Part shown: positions 9,329 to 18,088 of the stretch, one piece after another
Position numbering within the stretch: position 1 is the stretch's first letter
Layout of the letters: each line of letters starts with the position of its first letter
DNA from: Falsiroseomonas stagni DSM 19981
GTDB taxonomy: Bacteria > Pseudomonadota > Alphaproteobacteria > Acetobacterales > Acetobacteraceae
Assembly (NCBI RefSeq): GCF_900114315.1
Contig: NZ_FOSQ01000006.1
Coordinates: 124,001 to 188,000 of the forward strand
Length of the DNA: 64,000 bases
Direction of reading: 5' to 3'
The notes under the pieces: model-generated
What the model saw: the letters and a program-made list of their open reading frames with translations, nothing else
Told to the model about the DNA's origin: nothing
The model's database searches: none
Made by a program: the position numbers and the translations under genes

Positions 9329-9344
9329 AGCGCTTTGTTTGTGA
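9317..9344 (+). repeat. Tandem 14-mer direct repeat before ugpA
   Basis: CGCTTTGTTTGTAG at 9317-9330 is followed directly by CGCTTTGTTTGTGA at 9331-9344. The first copy overlaps the 3' arm and T-tract of the ugpB hairpin, so the second copy duplicates the end of the terminator. It is probably a local duplication; any regulatory role is unknown. Confidence 0.7.
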
Positions 9345-9372
9345 CGTCCCATCGGGTGGCGGGAGGCTCGGT

Positions 9373-10254
9373 TTGCGCAAGAAGGTGATCTTCAAGGGCA
9401 TCGCCCTGCCCTGGCTGCTGCTGCTGCCGCAGTTGGTCATCACCGGCGTCTTCTTCTTCTGGCCCGCCGGCCAGGCCATCTACGGGTCCTTCCTGCGGGA
9501 AGACGCCTTCGGCCTGTCCCGTGAATTCGTGGGGCTCGAGAATTTCCGCGACGTGCTGGCGGACCCCAACTACCTCGCGGCGGGCTGGAACACGGTCGTG
9601 TTCTCCTCCTCCGTCGCCATCGGCGCGCTCGGCGTCGCGCTGTTCCTGGCCGTGCAGGCGGACAAGGCGATCCGTGGCGCGGATGCCTACAAGACCATGC
9701 TGATCTGGCCCTATGCCGTGGCGCCCGCGGTGGCCGCCGTGCTGTGGCTGTTCATGTTCCACCCGCAGATCGGCCTGTTCGGCAAGGCGCTGAACGGCAT
9801 CGGCATCCGCTGGGACTACAAGGTGAATGGCGACCAGGCGATGCTGCTGGTCATCATGGCGGCGGCCTGGAAGCAGGTCTCCTACAACTTCATCTTCTTC
9901 CTGGCGGGGCTGCAATCCATCCCCCGCGCCGTGCTGGAAGCCGCCGCCATCGATGGCGCGCGCCCGGTGCGCCGCTTCTGGACGATCATCTTCCCGCTGC
10001 TGGCGCCGACCAGCTTCTTCCTGCTCGTGGTCAACATCGTCTACGCCTTCTTCGACACCTTCGGCACGATCCATGCGCTGACGCAGGGCGGCCCGGGCCA
10101 GGCGACATCGACGCTGATCTACAAGGTCTATGTCGATGGCGTGCAGAACCTGAATTTCGGCGCCTCCGCGGCGCAAAGCGTGATCCTGATGGCCATCGTG
10201 GTGGCGCTGACCGCCGTGCAGTTCCGCTTCGTGGAGCGGAAGGTGCACTATTGA
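9373..10254 (+). CDS. ugpA: sn-Glycerol-3-phosphate ABC transporter permease
   Basis: A 293-residue inner-membrane permease from a TTG start with GGGAGG nine bases upstream. It has about six hydrophobic helices. The MalF-type EAA loop reads [20 protein letters not shown] at about residues 193-212, the contact point for the UgpC ATPase. The opening [25 protein letters not shown] is typical of UgpA. It pairs with UgpE to form the translocation channel. It follows ugpB after a 100-bp gap containing a strong hairpin. Confidence 0.93.
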   Translation: MRKKVIFKGIALPWLLLLPQLVITGVFFFWPAGQAIYGSFLREDAFGLSREFVGLENFRDVLADPNYLAAGWNTVVFSSSVAIGALGVALFLAVQADKAIRGADAYKTMLIWPYAVAPAVAAVLWLFMFHPQIGLFGKALNGIGIRWDYKVNGDQAMLLVIMAAAWKQVSYNFIFFLAGLQSIPRAVLEAAAIDGARPVRRFWTIIFPLLAPTSFFLLVVNIVYAFFDTFGTIHALTQGGPGQATSTLIYKVYVDGVQNLNFGASAAQSVILMAIVVALTAVQFRFVERKVHY

Positions 10255-10408
10255 TGAAGCCTTCAGTCGGCAGGCGCGGCCTCCGGCCGCTTGCCTTCGC
10301 GCAGGCCACTGTCCAGTCAGGCGGCACTGCTGGTTTGTGCGCGGGCCGCATTCGCGGCCTTGGCGCGCCTGACATGCGGCATGCCGCCAGTTTCGGGGGG
10401 ACCCCGCC
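10255..10408 (+). other. 154-bp non-coding spacer inside the ugp operon
   Basis: No convincing reading frame. The stretch holds short inverted repeats such as GCGGCCTCCGGCCGC (10278-10292), and an AGGCGGCA that can pair with TGCCGCC near the ugpE start. This is unusual spacing, because all other junctions here overlap or nearly touch. It may be a REP-like insertion or an RNA-processing element. Confidence 0.5.
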
Positions 10409-11305
10409 ATGCTGACTGCCGCGGATGACGCCGCCCTGGTCCGCGCCACCGCGCGCCGCCAGGCGCGGTCGCGCTACGTCGCCCATGCCGTGCTCACCCT
10501 CGGCGTGCTGGTCTTCGCCTTCCCCATCTGGCTGACGCTGGTGGGGTCGAGCCACGATGCCAACACCATCGGCCGCGGCGACGTGCCGCTGTGGTTCGGC
10601 GCGCAGGCCATCACCAACTACATCAGCGCCTGGACCACGGGCGGCAGCGCTGTCCGCACCACGGGCCAGGTGCCGGCGTGGCTGATGCTGTGGAACAGCC
10701 TGAACATGGCGGTGATGATCGCGCTCGGTAAGATCGCGATCTCCCTCCTCTCGGCCTATGCCGTGGTGTTCTTCAGCTTCCCCGGCCGCATGGTCGCCTT
10801 CTGGCTGATCTTCATCACCCTGATGCTGCCGGTCGAGGTCCGCATCATCCCGACCTTCGAGGTGATGGTGAATCTCGGCCTCATCAACACCATGTCCGGG
10901 CTGGTGGTGCCGCTCATCGCCTCCGCCACCGCGACGCTGCTGTTCCGCCAGTTCTTCCTGACCATCCCGGATGAATACGTGGAAGCCGCGAAGATCGACG
11001 GCGCCGGGCCGCTCCGCTTCTTCAAGGACGTGGTGATGCCGCTGTCGGTCACGAACATCGCGGCGCTCTTCGTCATCCTCTTCATCTATGGCTGGAACCA
11101 GTATCTCTGGCCGCTGCTCATCGTCTCCGACAAGGACCTGGAGACGGTGGTGGTCGGCATGTCGAAGATGATCGGCACCTCGGACAGCCAGAACGAGTGG
11201 AACATCATCATGGCGACCGCGGTGCTGGCGATGCTGCCGCCCGTGGCCGTCGTGGTCTTCATGCAACGCTGGTTCGTCAAGGGCCTGACGGAGACGGAAA
11301 AGTAA
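10409..11305 (+). CDS. ugpE: sn-Glycerol-3-phosphate ABC transporter permease
   Basis: A 298-residue MalG-type permease. About six transmembrane helices, with the EAA loop [20 protein letters not shown] at about residues 192-211 and the C-terminal VKGLTETEK characteristic of UgpE ([11 protein letters not shown]). It heterodimerises with UgpA. The ATG at 10409 follows a GGGGGG-rich ribosome site. Its stop codon overlaps the ugpC start (TAATG). Confidence 0.93.
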   Translation: MLTAADDAALVRATARRQARSRYVAHAVLTLGVLVFAFPIWLTLVGSSHDANTIGRGDVPLWFGAQAITNYISAWTTGGSAVRTTGQVPAWLMLWNSLNMAVMIALGKIAISLLSAYAVVFFSFPGRMVAFWLIFITLMLPVEVRIIPTFEVMVNLGLINTMSGLVVPLIASATATLLFRQFFLTIPDEYVEAAKIDGAGPLRFFKDVVMPLSVTNIAALFVILFIYGWNQYLWPLLIVSDKDLETVVVGMSKMIGTSDSQNEWNIIMATAVLAMLPPVAVVVFMQRWFVKGLTETEK

Positions 11306-12369
11306 TGGCCACCCTCACCCTTTCCGCCGTCCGCAAGCAGTTCGGCAGCACCCAGGTCCTGCACGGCATCGACCTCGATGTCGCGGATGGCGAGATGATC
11401 GTCGTCGTCGGCGCCTCCGGCTGCGGCAAATCCACCCTGCTGCGCATCGTGGCGGGGCTGGAAACACCCTCCTCCGGCATCGTCCGCATCGATGGGCGGG
11501 ACGTGACCGCGCTGGAACCCGCGGACCGCGACATCGCCATGGTGTTCCAGAACTACGCGCTCTATCCGCACATGTCGGTCTTCGAGAACATGGCCTATGG
11601 CCTGAAGATCCGAGGCCAGGCGATGCCGGAGATCAAGCGGCGCGTGGCCGAGGCCGCAGAGATGCTGGAGATCGGCCCGTTGCTGGACCGCAAGCCGCGC
11701 CAGCTGTCGGGCGGCCAGCGGCAGCGCGTCGCGATGGGCCGCGCGGTGGTGCGGGAGCCGAAGCTGTTCCTCTTCGACGAACCGCTCTCCAACCTCGACG
11801 CCAAGCTGCGCGTGCAGATGCGCGCGGAAATCCGCCGCCTGCAGAAGCGCCTCGGCGTCACCAGCCTCTTCGTCACGCATGACCAGGTGGAGGCGATGAC
11901 CTTGGGCGACCGCCTGGTGGTGATGCATGCCGGCCGCGCCGCGCAGGTGGCCTCCCCCATGGAGGTCTGGGGCAGGCCCGCCGATACCTATGTCGCCGGC
12001 TTCATCGGATCGCCGGCGATGAATTTTCTCCAGGCCACGCTGGCCGGGGGTGGCACCGCCGCCACGCTGAAGGCGGGCCCGACCATCGCCTTCGCCGATG
12101 GCGCGCGCCCGGGCGCGGATGGCACGCCGCTCACCATCGGCATCCGGCCGGAGCATGTGACGGTGAGCCCGGACGGCCTGCCCCTGACCGTCGACCTGGT
12201 GGAGCCGCTGGGGTCGGAGACCGTCATTCATGGCCGCCTGCCGGGGAATGAGGTGCTGGTGGCGCGCCTGCCGATCGCGGCCAGCGACATCGGCGCGGTG
12301 CTGCCCCTCACCCTGCCCGCCAGCGCCTTCCATGTCTTCGACGCGGCCGGGGTGCGGATGGGTGGCTGA
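11305..12369 (+). CDS. ugpC: sn-Glycerol-3-phosphate import ATP-binding protein
   Basis: A 354-residue MalK-type ATPase. Walker [10 protein letters not shown] (about residue 36), Q-loop [13 protein letters not shown], signature LSGGQ (about 134), Walker B LFLFDEP and H-loop VTHDQ are all present. The C-terminal regulatory TOBE/OB domain begins at about residue 240 (IGIRPEHV at about 275). The ATG overlaps the ugpE stop, and this start is preferred to an upstream in-frame ATG inside ugpE. It energises uptake by UgpAE and ends the ugpBAEC operon. Its stop codon touches the palindrome of the next gene. Confidence 0.94.
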   Translation: MATLTLSAVRKQFGSTQVLHGIDLDVADGEMIVVVGASGCGKSTLLRIVAGLETPSSGIVRIDGRDVTALEPADRDIAMVFQNYALYPHMSVFENMAYGLKIRGQAMPEIKRRVAEAAEMLEIGPLLDRKPRQLSGGQRQRVAMGRAVVREPKLFLFDEPLSNLDAKLRVQMRAEIRRLQKRLGVTSLFVTHDQVEAMTLGDRLVVMHAGRAAQVASPMEVWGRPADTYVAGFIGSPAMNFLQATLAGGGTAATLKAGPTIAFADGARPGADGTPLTIGIRPEHVTVSPDGLPLTVDLVEPLGSETVIHGRLPGNEVLVARLPIAASDIGAVLPLTLPASAFHVFDAAGVRMGG

Positions 12370-12389
12370 TGCTTGCTTTTAGCAAGCAT
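12369..12389. promoter_or_regulatory. Perfect palindrome, probable MarR operator
   Basis: ATGCTTGCT, TTT, AGCAAGCAT: a perfect 9-bp inverted repeat around three bases, lying 17 bp before the MarR-GNAT start and overlapping the ugpC stop. MarR dimers bind palindromes of this size, and TTGC/GCAA half-sites are common for the family. No T-run follows, so a terminator is less likely. Autoregulation is inferred. Confidence 0.65.
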
Positions 12390-12406
12390 ATCGCTAGCCT
12401 CGGGGC

Positions 12407-13366
12407 ATGTCCGATGCCCCGAAGCCCGACCCGGTCGCCGCCATCCGCCGCTTCAGCCGCTTCTACACGCGGCGGATCGGCCTGCTGCATGAACGCTACC
12501 TCGGCACCGCGCTGACCCTGCCGGAGGGGCGGCTGGTGTGGGAACTGGCGGATCGCGGCACCGCCGCGCCGGGCAGGCTGGCGGCCGAGCTCGGGCTCGA
12601 TGCCGGCTATCTCAGCCGGCTGGTGAAGGGGCTGGAGGAACGCGGCCTTCTCGCCCGCCGGCCCGATCCCGACGATGCCCGGTCCAGCCTGCTGTCGCTG
12701 ACGGCTGCCGGCCAGGCCGCCTTCGCCACCATCGATGGCCAGTCGCGGGCGGAGGTGGCGGGCCTCGTCGCCGGGCTTCCGGCGGCGGAGCAGGATCGCC
12801 TGGTCGCGGCCCTCGGCACCGCGGAACAGCTGCTGGGCGGTGGCGCCCCGGCCTTCGTCCTCCGCCCGCCGCGGCCCGGCGATATCGGCCATGTCGTCAG
12901 CCGCCACGGCGCTCTCTACGCCGCCGAATTTGGCTGGGATGGCAGCTTCGAAGGGCTGGTGGCGGAAATCGCCGCCGGCTTCATCCGGGACTTCGACCCG
13001 GCGCGTGAGGCCTGCTGGATCGCGGAGCGCGGCGGCGCCATCGTCGGTTCCGCCTTCCTGGTGAAGCACGCGGCGGACACGGCCAAGATCCGCCTGGTCT
13101 ATGTGGAGCCCTCGGCGCGCGGGCTCGGGATCGGGGCGGCGATGGTCGCGGCCTGCATCGCCTTTGCGCGGACCAAAGGCTATCGCCGCGTCACGCTCTG
13201 GACCCATTCGATCCTGCTCGCCGCCCGGCGGATCTATGAACGCGCGGGCTTCCGGCTGGTGGCCTCCGAACCCCATCGCAGCTTCGGGCATGACCTGGTG
13301 GCCGAAACCTGGGACCTCGTCATCGACGATCCCCCAGTGATGGCCGGTCAACCCATCGCGGGGTAG
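12407..13366 (+). CDS. MarR-GNAT fusion: transcription regulator with acetyltransferase domain
   Basis: A 319-residue two-domain protein. Residues about 10-140 form a MarR winged helix (GRLAAELGLDAGYLSRLVKG recognition region, then the wing RRPDPDDARSSL). Residues about 155-310 are a GNAT fold with the acetyl-CoA loop seen as VEPSARGLGIGAAMV and FARTKGYRRVTLWTHS. This architecture is known in many proteobacteria. The GNAT part may sense or acetylate a small molecule and thereby control DNA binding. A perfect palindrome sits just upstream, which suggests autoregulation. Target genes are not known; ugpBAEC upstream and the glycosyltransferase downstream are candidates. Confidence 0.85.
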   Translation: MSDAPKPDPVAAIRRFSRFYTRRIGLLHERYLGTALTLPEGRLVWELADRGTAAPGRLAAELGLDAGYLSRLVKGLEERGLLARRPDPDDARSSLLSLTAAGQAAFATIDGQSRAEVAGLVAGLPAAEQDRLVAALGTAEQLLGGGAPAFVLRPPRPGDIGHVVSRHGALYAAEFGWDGSFEGLVAEIAAGFIRDFDPAREACWIAERGGAIVGSAFLVKHAADTAKIRLVYVEPSARGLGIGAAMVAACIAFARTKGYRRVTLWTHSILLAARRIYERAGFRLVASEPHRSFGHDLVAETWDLVIDDPPVMAGQPIAG

Positions 13367-13377
13367 CATCGCCGCCG

Positions 13378-15555
13378 ATGGACAGCCCGAAACCCACGCC
13401 TGAAGCGATCCGCGCCAAAGCCGATGCGATGCGCGACCAGCGCCGCTGGGCGGAGGCGGAGCATCTCTATCGCGCCTACCTCGCCGAACGGCCGCGGCAC
13501 TGGGAGATCCTGGTCCAGCTCGGCCACTGTGTGAAGGAACGCGGGGATGTCGAGGGTGCGCTCGCGATCTACCGGCAGGCGGAGGCGCTGGAGCCGCGCG
13601 ACTTCGACCCGCCGCTGCAGATCAGCCAGGCGCTCCGCATGCTCGGGCGGGGGCGCGAAGCCGCGGAGGCGATCGCCCGCGCCCTGGCCTGCGCGCCCTA
13701 CAACACCGTGCTGCGGCGCGCCGATGCGCTGGTGCGGCACCGGCGGGACATCCCCGGCGACGGCCCGGTGCAGGCCCCGCCGCTTCGGCCCGGCGGCGCG
13801 CCATCCCAACTCGCCTTCGACGTCACGGACCTGCTGGCCTATCTGCGGGAGGCCCGCACCCCCACCGGCATCCAGCGCGTGCAGATGGGGATGCTTGGCG
13901 CCGTTCTGGCGACCTCCCGCGGCCCCGGTCGGCCGGACCTGCTGCTGATGGCCTATGAACCTTCCACCTGGCGCTGGTGGCATGTGGAGGAGCGCGCCTT
14001 CCGGCAGGTCCTCGGCCTGGCGCGCCTCGGCGCGCGGGCGGATGAACCCGCCTGGCGCGCTGCGACCGCGACGCTCTGCAACGCCGATGCCCGGCCCGAT
14101 GCGCCGCTGAAGGCAGGGGCGACATTGACGACGCTCGGCAATGCCTGGGGGGTGGAGGATTACTTCCGCGGCCTCCGCATGCTCCGCGCGCAGGTGCCCT
14201 TCCGCTACGTCGCCTTCGTGCATGACTGCGTGCCGCTGGTGATGCCCGAGCACTGCCTCGGCCTCACCGTGCGGCTCTATGCGCGCTGGTTCGCCGCGCT
14301 GTCCCTGCACGCCGATGCGCTGCTGGCGAATTCGGAAAGCACGCTGCAGGACGTGCGGCAATTCGCCGCGGGCCTCGGCCCGGAACGGCCCGCGACGGTA
14401 GTGCGGCTGGCGGCGGAGGGGCTCGGCCCGCCGGCGGAGGCCGGCGCCGCCCGCGCGGCGGCGGAGGCCCTGCCCGCGCCCCTGCCCGGGGAGCGCTTCG
14501 TGCTGTTCGTCGCCACGCTGGAATCGCGCAAGAACCATCTGATGGTGTTCCAGGCCTGGCTGGCGCTGATCCGGCGGCTCGGCGCGGCCGCGGTGCCGCG
14601 GCTGGTCTGCGTCGGCAAGCCGGGCTGGCATGCGGAAGCGGCACTCGGCCTGCGGGAACGATCCCCGGCGCTGCGCCGCCAGGTCTCCGTGCTGCATGAC
14701 GTGTCGGACCTGGCGCTGGCCGGGCTCTACGCGCGCTGCGACTTCACCATCTACAACTCCTTCCACGAAGGCTGGGGCCTGCCGGTCAGCGAGAGCCTGG
14801 CGGCGGGCAAGCTGGCGGTGGTGCCGGCGCAGTCCGGGCTGCTGGAATCGGGCGCACCCGGCGCCGTCTTCTTCCCGCCCCAGGACGAGCCGGCGCTGGT
14901 GGAGGTGCTGGAGCGCCTCGTCACGGACACCGCCCATCGCGCGGCCCTGGAAGCCGGGATCGATCGCAAGGCGGCGGGGCGAAGCTGGCACCAGGCGGCG
15001 GCGGAGGCGCTGGCCGCGCTGGCCCGGCCCGGCGAGGGCGACGCGGAGCCCGCCTTGCCGCTGGGGGAGCGGCTTCCGCTCGGCACCGGCGGCCCGCCGG
15101 CGGCCACCAGCGCGGTGGCCTGGGCGGAACGTGTGCGCCAGGGGCTGGGCTGGTGGTGGCAGGAAGCCTGGGGCTGCTGGACGCGGGACGGCGTCGCCAC
15201 GCTCGGCCTGCCGGCCGCGGTGCCGGCCGGCACGGCGATGCGGGCGGTGCTGGAACTGCGCGGCCCGCCCGGCGGCGGCGCGATCCGGCTGCGCCTGCGG
15301 GGCGAGGGCGGGGAACCCTGGCGCCGCCTGGTACTCGGCCCGGACCAGCGCCTGGCCTGCGTGCTGCGGGCCAAGGCCGGGCCGGGCGGGCTGGTGGTGG
15401 ACATCGATGCGGGCGATGGCGTGAAGCTCGGCGACCGGGGCAACCGGCTGGTGGGCGCGGGCGTGGTGGCGGTGATGGCCTGCCGGGAGGATGACCTCGC
15501 CGCCCGACTCGCGGCACTGGAACGCGCCGAAGGCGTATTGGAAGGCGCGGCCTGA
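13378..15555 (+). CDS. TPR-glycosyltransferase with C-terminal beta domain
   Basis: A 725-residue protein starting 11 bp after the MarR-GNAT gene. Residues about 1-110 hold three TPR-like helical repeats (RRWAEAEHLYRAYLAERP, GDVEGALAIYRQAEALEP). Residues about 140-560 are a GT-B glycosyltransferase 4: TPTGIQRVQ (about 163), YVAFVHDCVPLVMP, FVATLESRKNH (about 382) and the donor-site NSFHEGWGLPVSESLAAGK (about 462). The last 150 residues look like a beta-sandwich (WGCWTRDGVATLGLP, then ELRGPPGGGAIRLRLRG), resembling carbohydrate-recognition modules attached to other Acetobacteraceae glycosyltransferases. It is probably a surface polysaccharide or glycoprotein sugar transferase; its substrate is unknown. 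Confidence 0.83.
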   Translation: MDSPKPTPEAIRAKADAMRDQRRWAEAEHLYRAYLAERPRHWEILVQLGHCVKERGDVEGALAIYRQAEALEPRDFDPPLQISQALRMLGRGREAAEAIARALACAPYNTVLRRADALVRHRRDIPGDGPVQAPPLRPGGAPSQLAFDVTDLLAYLREARTPTGIQRVQMGMLGAVLATSRGPGRPDLLLMAYEPSTWRWWHVEERAFRQVLGLARLGARADEPAWRAATATLCNADARPDAPLKAGATLTTLGNAWGVEDYFRGLRMLRAQVPFRYVAFVHDCVPLVMPEHCLGLTVRLYARWFAALSLHADALLANSESTLQDVRQFAAGLGPERPATVVRLAAEGLGPPAEAGAARAAAEALPAPLPGERFVLFVATLESRKNHLMVFQAWLALIRRLGAAAVPRLVCVGKPGWHAEAALGLRERSPALRRQVSVLHDVSDLALAGLYARCDFTIYNSFHEGWGLPVSESLAAGKLAVVPAQSGLLESGAPGAVFFPPQDEPALVEVLERLVTDTAHRAALEAGIDRKAAGRSWHQAAAEALAALARPGEGDAEPALPLGERLPLGTGGPPAATSAVAWAERVRQGLGWWWQEAWGCWTRDGVATLGLPAAVPAGTAMRAVLELRGPPGGGAIRLRLRGEGGEPWRRLVLGPDQRLACVLRAKAGPGGLVVDIDAGDGVKLGDRGNRLVGAGVVAVMACREDDLAARLAALERAEGVLEGAA

Positions 15556-15692
15556 CCTTCCGGTTGTCTTGTCGTGATGCAGGAAAGCCACGCTCACATG
15601 GCCGCGAGCGTAACGTTCACGCGTTCCGACCGCCATGCGATGCCTCCCCGTGGCACCTGCCGTAAGTTTGTTTCCGAATCGGAAGCGCCTGC

Positions 15693-17825
15693 GTGCCGGC
15701 TGTGGCGCAGGGCGTGGCGGTCCATCAGGCTCGGGGGCTTCCCCCATCAAGAGGCAGCGTTCCCATCAAGCGCGAAAGGCAGCCCGCAACGACAGGTTCC
15801 CGGGGCTACGGCCTCGTGGCGGGCGTGGCCGTGGCCGGCCTCGCCCTCGGGTCGGCGTGGATGCATGCGGAGTCGCAGGCCGAGGCCCGGGCGGCGACCG
15901 CGATCGCCACCGCGGAACGCGCCGCGCGGGGCGCCCGGGCCCTCGTCGCCCAGCCGATCGAGGGGCTGGCGGAAGCGCTGGGCGCGGCCGAGCAGCGCCA
16001 CCAGGCCGCGGCGCGCGGTGACCGCGCGGCACAGCAGGTGGCCGAAAGGCTGCTGGCGGAAGCGGCGCGGCGCGACGGGCTGCAATTCGCGGCGGTGACG
16101 GATGCGCAGGGGCGAATCGTCTGGACCACCCATGCGCCGCTGACCGGCACCTCCCTGGCGGATCGGGAGAGCTTCGGCCTGCACCGTGGCGGTCGGGCGG
16201 ATGTACTGATGGCGCCGGCCCTGCTGGACCTGCCGGGCGGGCCGCGCAGCCTGCTGGCGACGCGGCCGCTGGCTGATTCGCGGGGCTTCACGGGCATCGC
16301 GGTGGCGGCGATCGATCCGCGGCGGCTCGACCGGGCGCTGGGCGATGCGGCGGTGCTGCCGGGGCTGCGACTGGCGCTGCTGCGCGCCGATGGCATGCCG
16401 CTCGCCACCGGCGGGACCCCGCTGCCGGCCCCCCTCTGGCCGCTTCCCACGCCCACCACCGCCGTGTCGCGGCGGGCGGCGGTGGATGGGCTGCCGCCCT
16501 TGACACTTGCCGCCGCGCCGGCCGGCGGCGACCTGCTGCTGGTCGCGGCGCTGGAGGAGGCGGCGGCGAACGGCGCCTGGTTCCCCTTCCTGCTGGCCGC
16601 GGTGATCGGCCTGGGCGCGATCGGGATGCCGCTGCTGCGGCGCCCGGCGCCGGCGGAGCCGCCGGATGCGGTGGATGATTCGCTGCCGGCCATCACCTAC
16701 CGCGCCGTGATCGAGGTGGGCGGGGCCATGCGGCTGACGGAGATCGGCCCCGGCGTGGAACGGCTGACGGGCTGGACCGTGGAAGCGGCGCTGCGGCCGG
16801 GCTGGCGGCAGCGTGGCGTGGATGCGCAGACCCTGCCGCTCGGCCCGGACCTGCCGGACCGCCTGCGGCGCGAGACCCAGGCCACCGCCGAATACCGCTT
16901 CCGCCGGGCCGACGGCGCCTGGATGTGGCTGCGGGAGACCGCGCGCGTCACCGGCCGCGGCGCCGCGGGCATCGAGGCATCGGGCGTGCTGGAGGACATC
17001 ACGGCGGAGCGCGAGCTGGCGCTGCAGGCCGCCACCGCCGCCAAATTCGCCACCCTCGGCGAGATGGCGGCCGGGCTGGCGCATGAACTCAACCAGCCCA
17101 TCGCCATCATGTCGCTCGCCGCCGAGAACGCGGCGGAGGCGCTGGAGGCGGGCGAGGACGGGGTGGAGGAGGCGCTGACGCGACTCCGCCGGATCATGGC
17201 CCAGGCCGACCGGGCCAAGGCCATCGTCACCCAGCTTCGTGCCTTCTCCCGCGTCGATGTCTCCGCGCTGGAGGCGATCGACCTGGGCGGCGCGGTGCAC
17301 GGGATGATGGTGCTGGCCGGCCAGGCGCTGCGGGATGCGGGGATCCAGGTCCAGCTGCGCCTGCCCGACGTGCTGCCCCCCGTGGTCGGCCAGGTGATCC
17401 TGGTGGAGCAGGTGCTGCTGAACCTGGTGCTGAATGCCCGCGACGCGCTGCTGGACCGCCCGCCGGAACGTCGGCGCCTGCGGATCGAGGCCGAGATCGG
17501 CCCGCTGGCGGATGAGGTGACGCTGCGGGTCCGCGACAGCGGCCCGGGCCTGGCGCCGGAGGTGCGGGACAAGCTGTTCGAGCCCTTCTACACCACCAAG
17601 CCGCCGGGCTTCGGCACCGGGCTCGGCCTGTCCATCTCCCGCACCATCATGCGCGGCATCGGCGGGCGCATCACGGCGGACAACGTGGCGGATGGCACGG
17701 AGGCCGGGGCCGAATTCACCCTGGTGTTCCGCCGCGCCGTGCTGGCGACACCCGATCCGGAGGAGGAGCGGGCGCCCGCCGCCGCCGGCTGGGCCCCGGC
17801 GCCCCGCTGGCCGGCGGCCACCTGA
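15693..17825 (+). CDS. Membrane sensor histidine kinase (extracytoplasmic sensor, PAS, HisKA, HATPase)
   Basis: About 710 residues from a GTG at 15693; the exact start is uncertain, since no clear ribosome site is visible. The first transmembrane helix is at about 40-58, followed by an extracytoplasmic Cache-like domain (about 60-290) and a second helix at about 297-315. A PAS domain (about 335-430) precedes the H-box AHELNQP (about 463), N-box LNLVLNARDAL (about 574), G1 DSGPG (about 615) and G2 GTGLGLS (about 642). The ELNQP form of the H-box resembles DctB-like kinases, which often sense dicarboxylates. No response regulator is adjacent, so the partner is elsewhere. Confidence 0.87.
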   Translation: MPAVAQGVAVHQARGLPPSRGSVPIKRERQPATTGSRGYGLVAGVAVAGLALGSAWMHAESQAEARAATAIATAERAARGARALVAQPIEGLAEALGAAEQRHQAAARGDRAAQQVAERLLAEAARRDGLQFAAVTDAQGRIVWTTHAPLTGTSLADRESFGLHRGGRADVLMAPALLDLPGGPRSLLATRPLADSRGFTGIAVAAIDPRRLDRALGDAAVLPGLRLALLRADGMPLATGGTPLPAPLWPLPTPTTAVSRRAAVDGLPPLTLAAAPAGGDLLLVAALEEAAANGAWFPFLLAAVIGLGAIGMPLLRRPAPAEPPDAVDDSLPAITYRAVIEVGGAMRLTEIGPGVERLTGWTVEAALRPGWRQRGVDAQTLPLGPDLPDRLRRETQATAEYRFRRADGAWMWLRETARVTGRGAAGIEASGVLEDITAERELALQAATAAKFATLGEMAAGLAHELNQPIAIMSLAAENAAEALEAGEDGVEEALTRLRRIMAQADRAKAIVTQLRAFSRVDVSALEAIDLGGAVHGMMVLAGQALRDAGIQVQLRLPDVLPPVVGQVILVEQVLLNLVLNARDALLDRPPERRRLRIEAEIGPLADEVTLRVRDSGPGLAPEVRDKLFEPFYTTKPPGFGTGLGLSISRTIMRGIGGRITADNVADGTEAGAEFTLVFRRAVLATPDPEEERAPAAAGWAPAPRWPAAT

Positions 17826-17855
17826 CGCCCTCGATCCCGAAGCGGATCCATCCTT

Positions 17856-17896
17856 TTTAGGACTTTTAGCCGATTTAGCCGTTTTAGTGCATTTAG
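17856..17896 (+). repeat. Five TTTAG units at exact 9-bp spacing
   Basis: TTTAG occurs at 17856, 17865, 17874, 17883 and 17892: five units with a strict 9-bp period in an otherwise GC-rich gap between the sensor kinase and hemN. Intervening bases vary (GACT, CCGA, CCGT, TGCA). Three units with the same 9-bp spacing, two sharing the TTTAGCCGATTTAG core, recur at 36853. Function unknown. Confidence 0.85.
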
Positions 17897-18040
17897 TCGC
17901 GATTCACGGGGTGCCTCGGACCGATGCGGGACCCGCGCTGCCCCGGCGCCGGACGCAATCCGGCCCCGTGACGCAATGAACATAACAGGAACATCGTCGA
18001 TCCGGCAAGTCCCGCGGCGCCCGGAAATCGCGCGCGGAAC

Positions 18041-18054
18041 TTGATCCTCCGCAA
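18041..18054 (+). promoter_or_regulatory. Possible FnrL-type site upstream of hemN
   Basis: TTGATCCTCCGCAA fits the alphaproteobacterial FnrL pattern TTGA-N6-TCAA with one mismatch in the right half. It sits 34 bp before the hemN ATG. hemN genes of related bacteria are known FnrL targets, but a single degenerate site is weak evidence. Confidence 0.35.
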
Positions 18055-18088
18055 GGCGCCGACGCTGCCAGACGGGGAAGGATGGGTC

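Noticed and set aside
12369-12389. Terminator of ugpC
   Set aside because: The hairpin is palindromic but overlaps the stop codon and has no T-run after it; a MarR operator fits better.
13348-15750. 800-codon frame on the minus strand
   Set aside because: Antisense to the TPR-glycosyltransferase; low-complexity Arg/Pro/Gly/His product with no domain.
18041-18088. TTG start for hemN 16 codons upstream
   Set aside because: The ATG at 18089 has a good ribosome site and gives the normal HemN start; the extension has no conserved residues.
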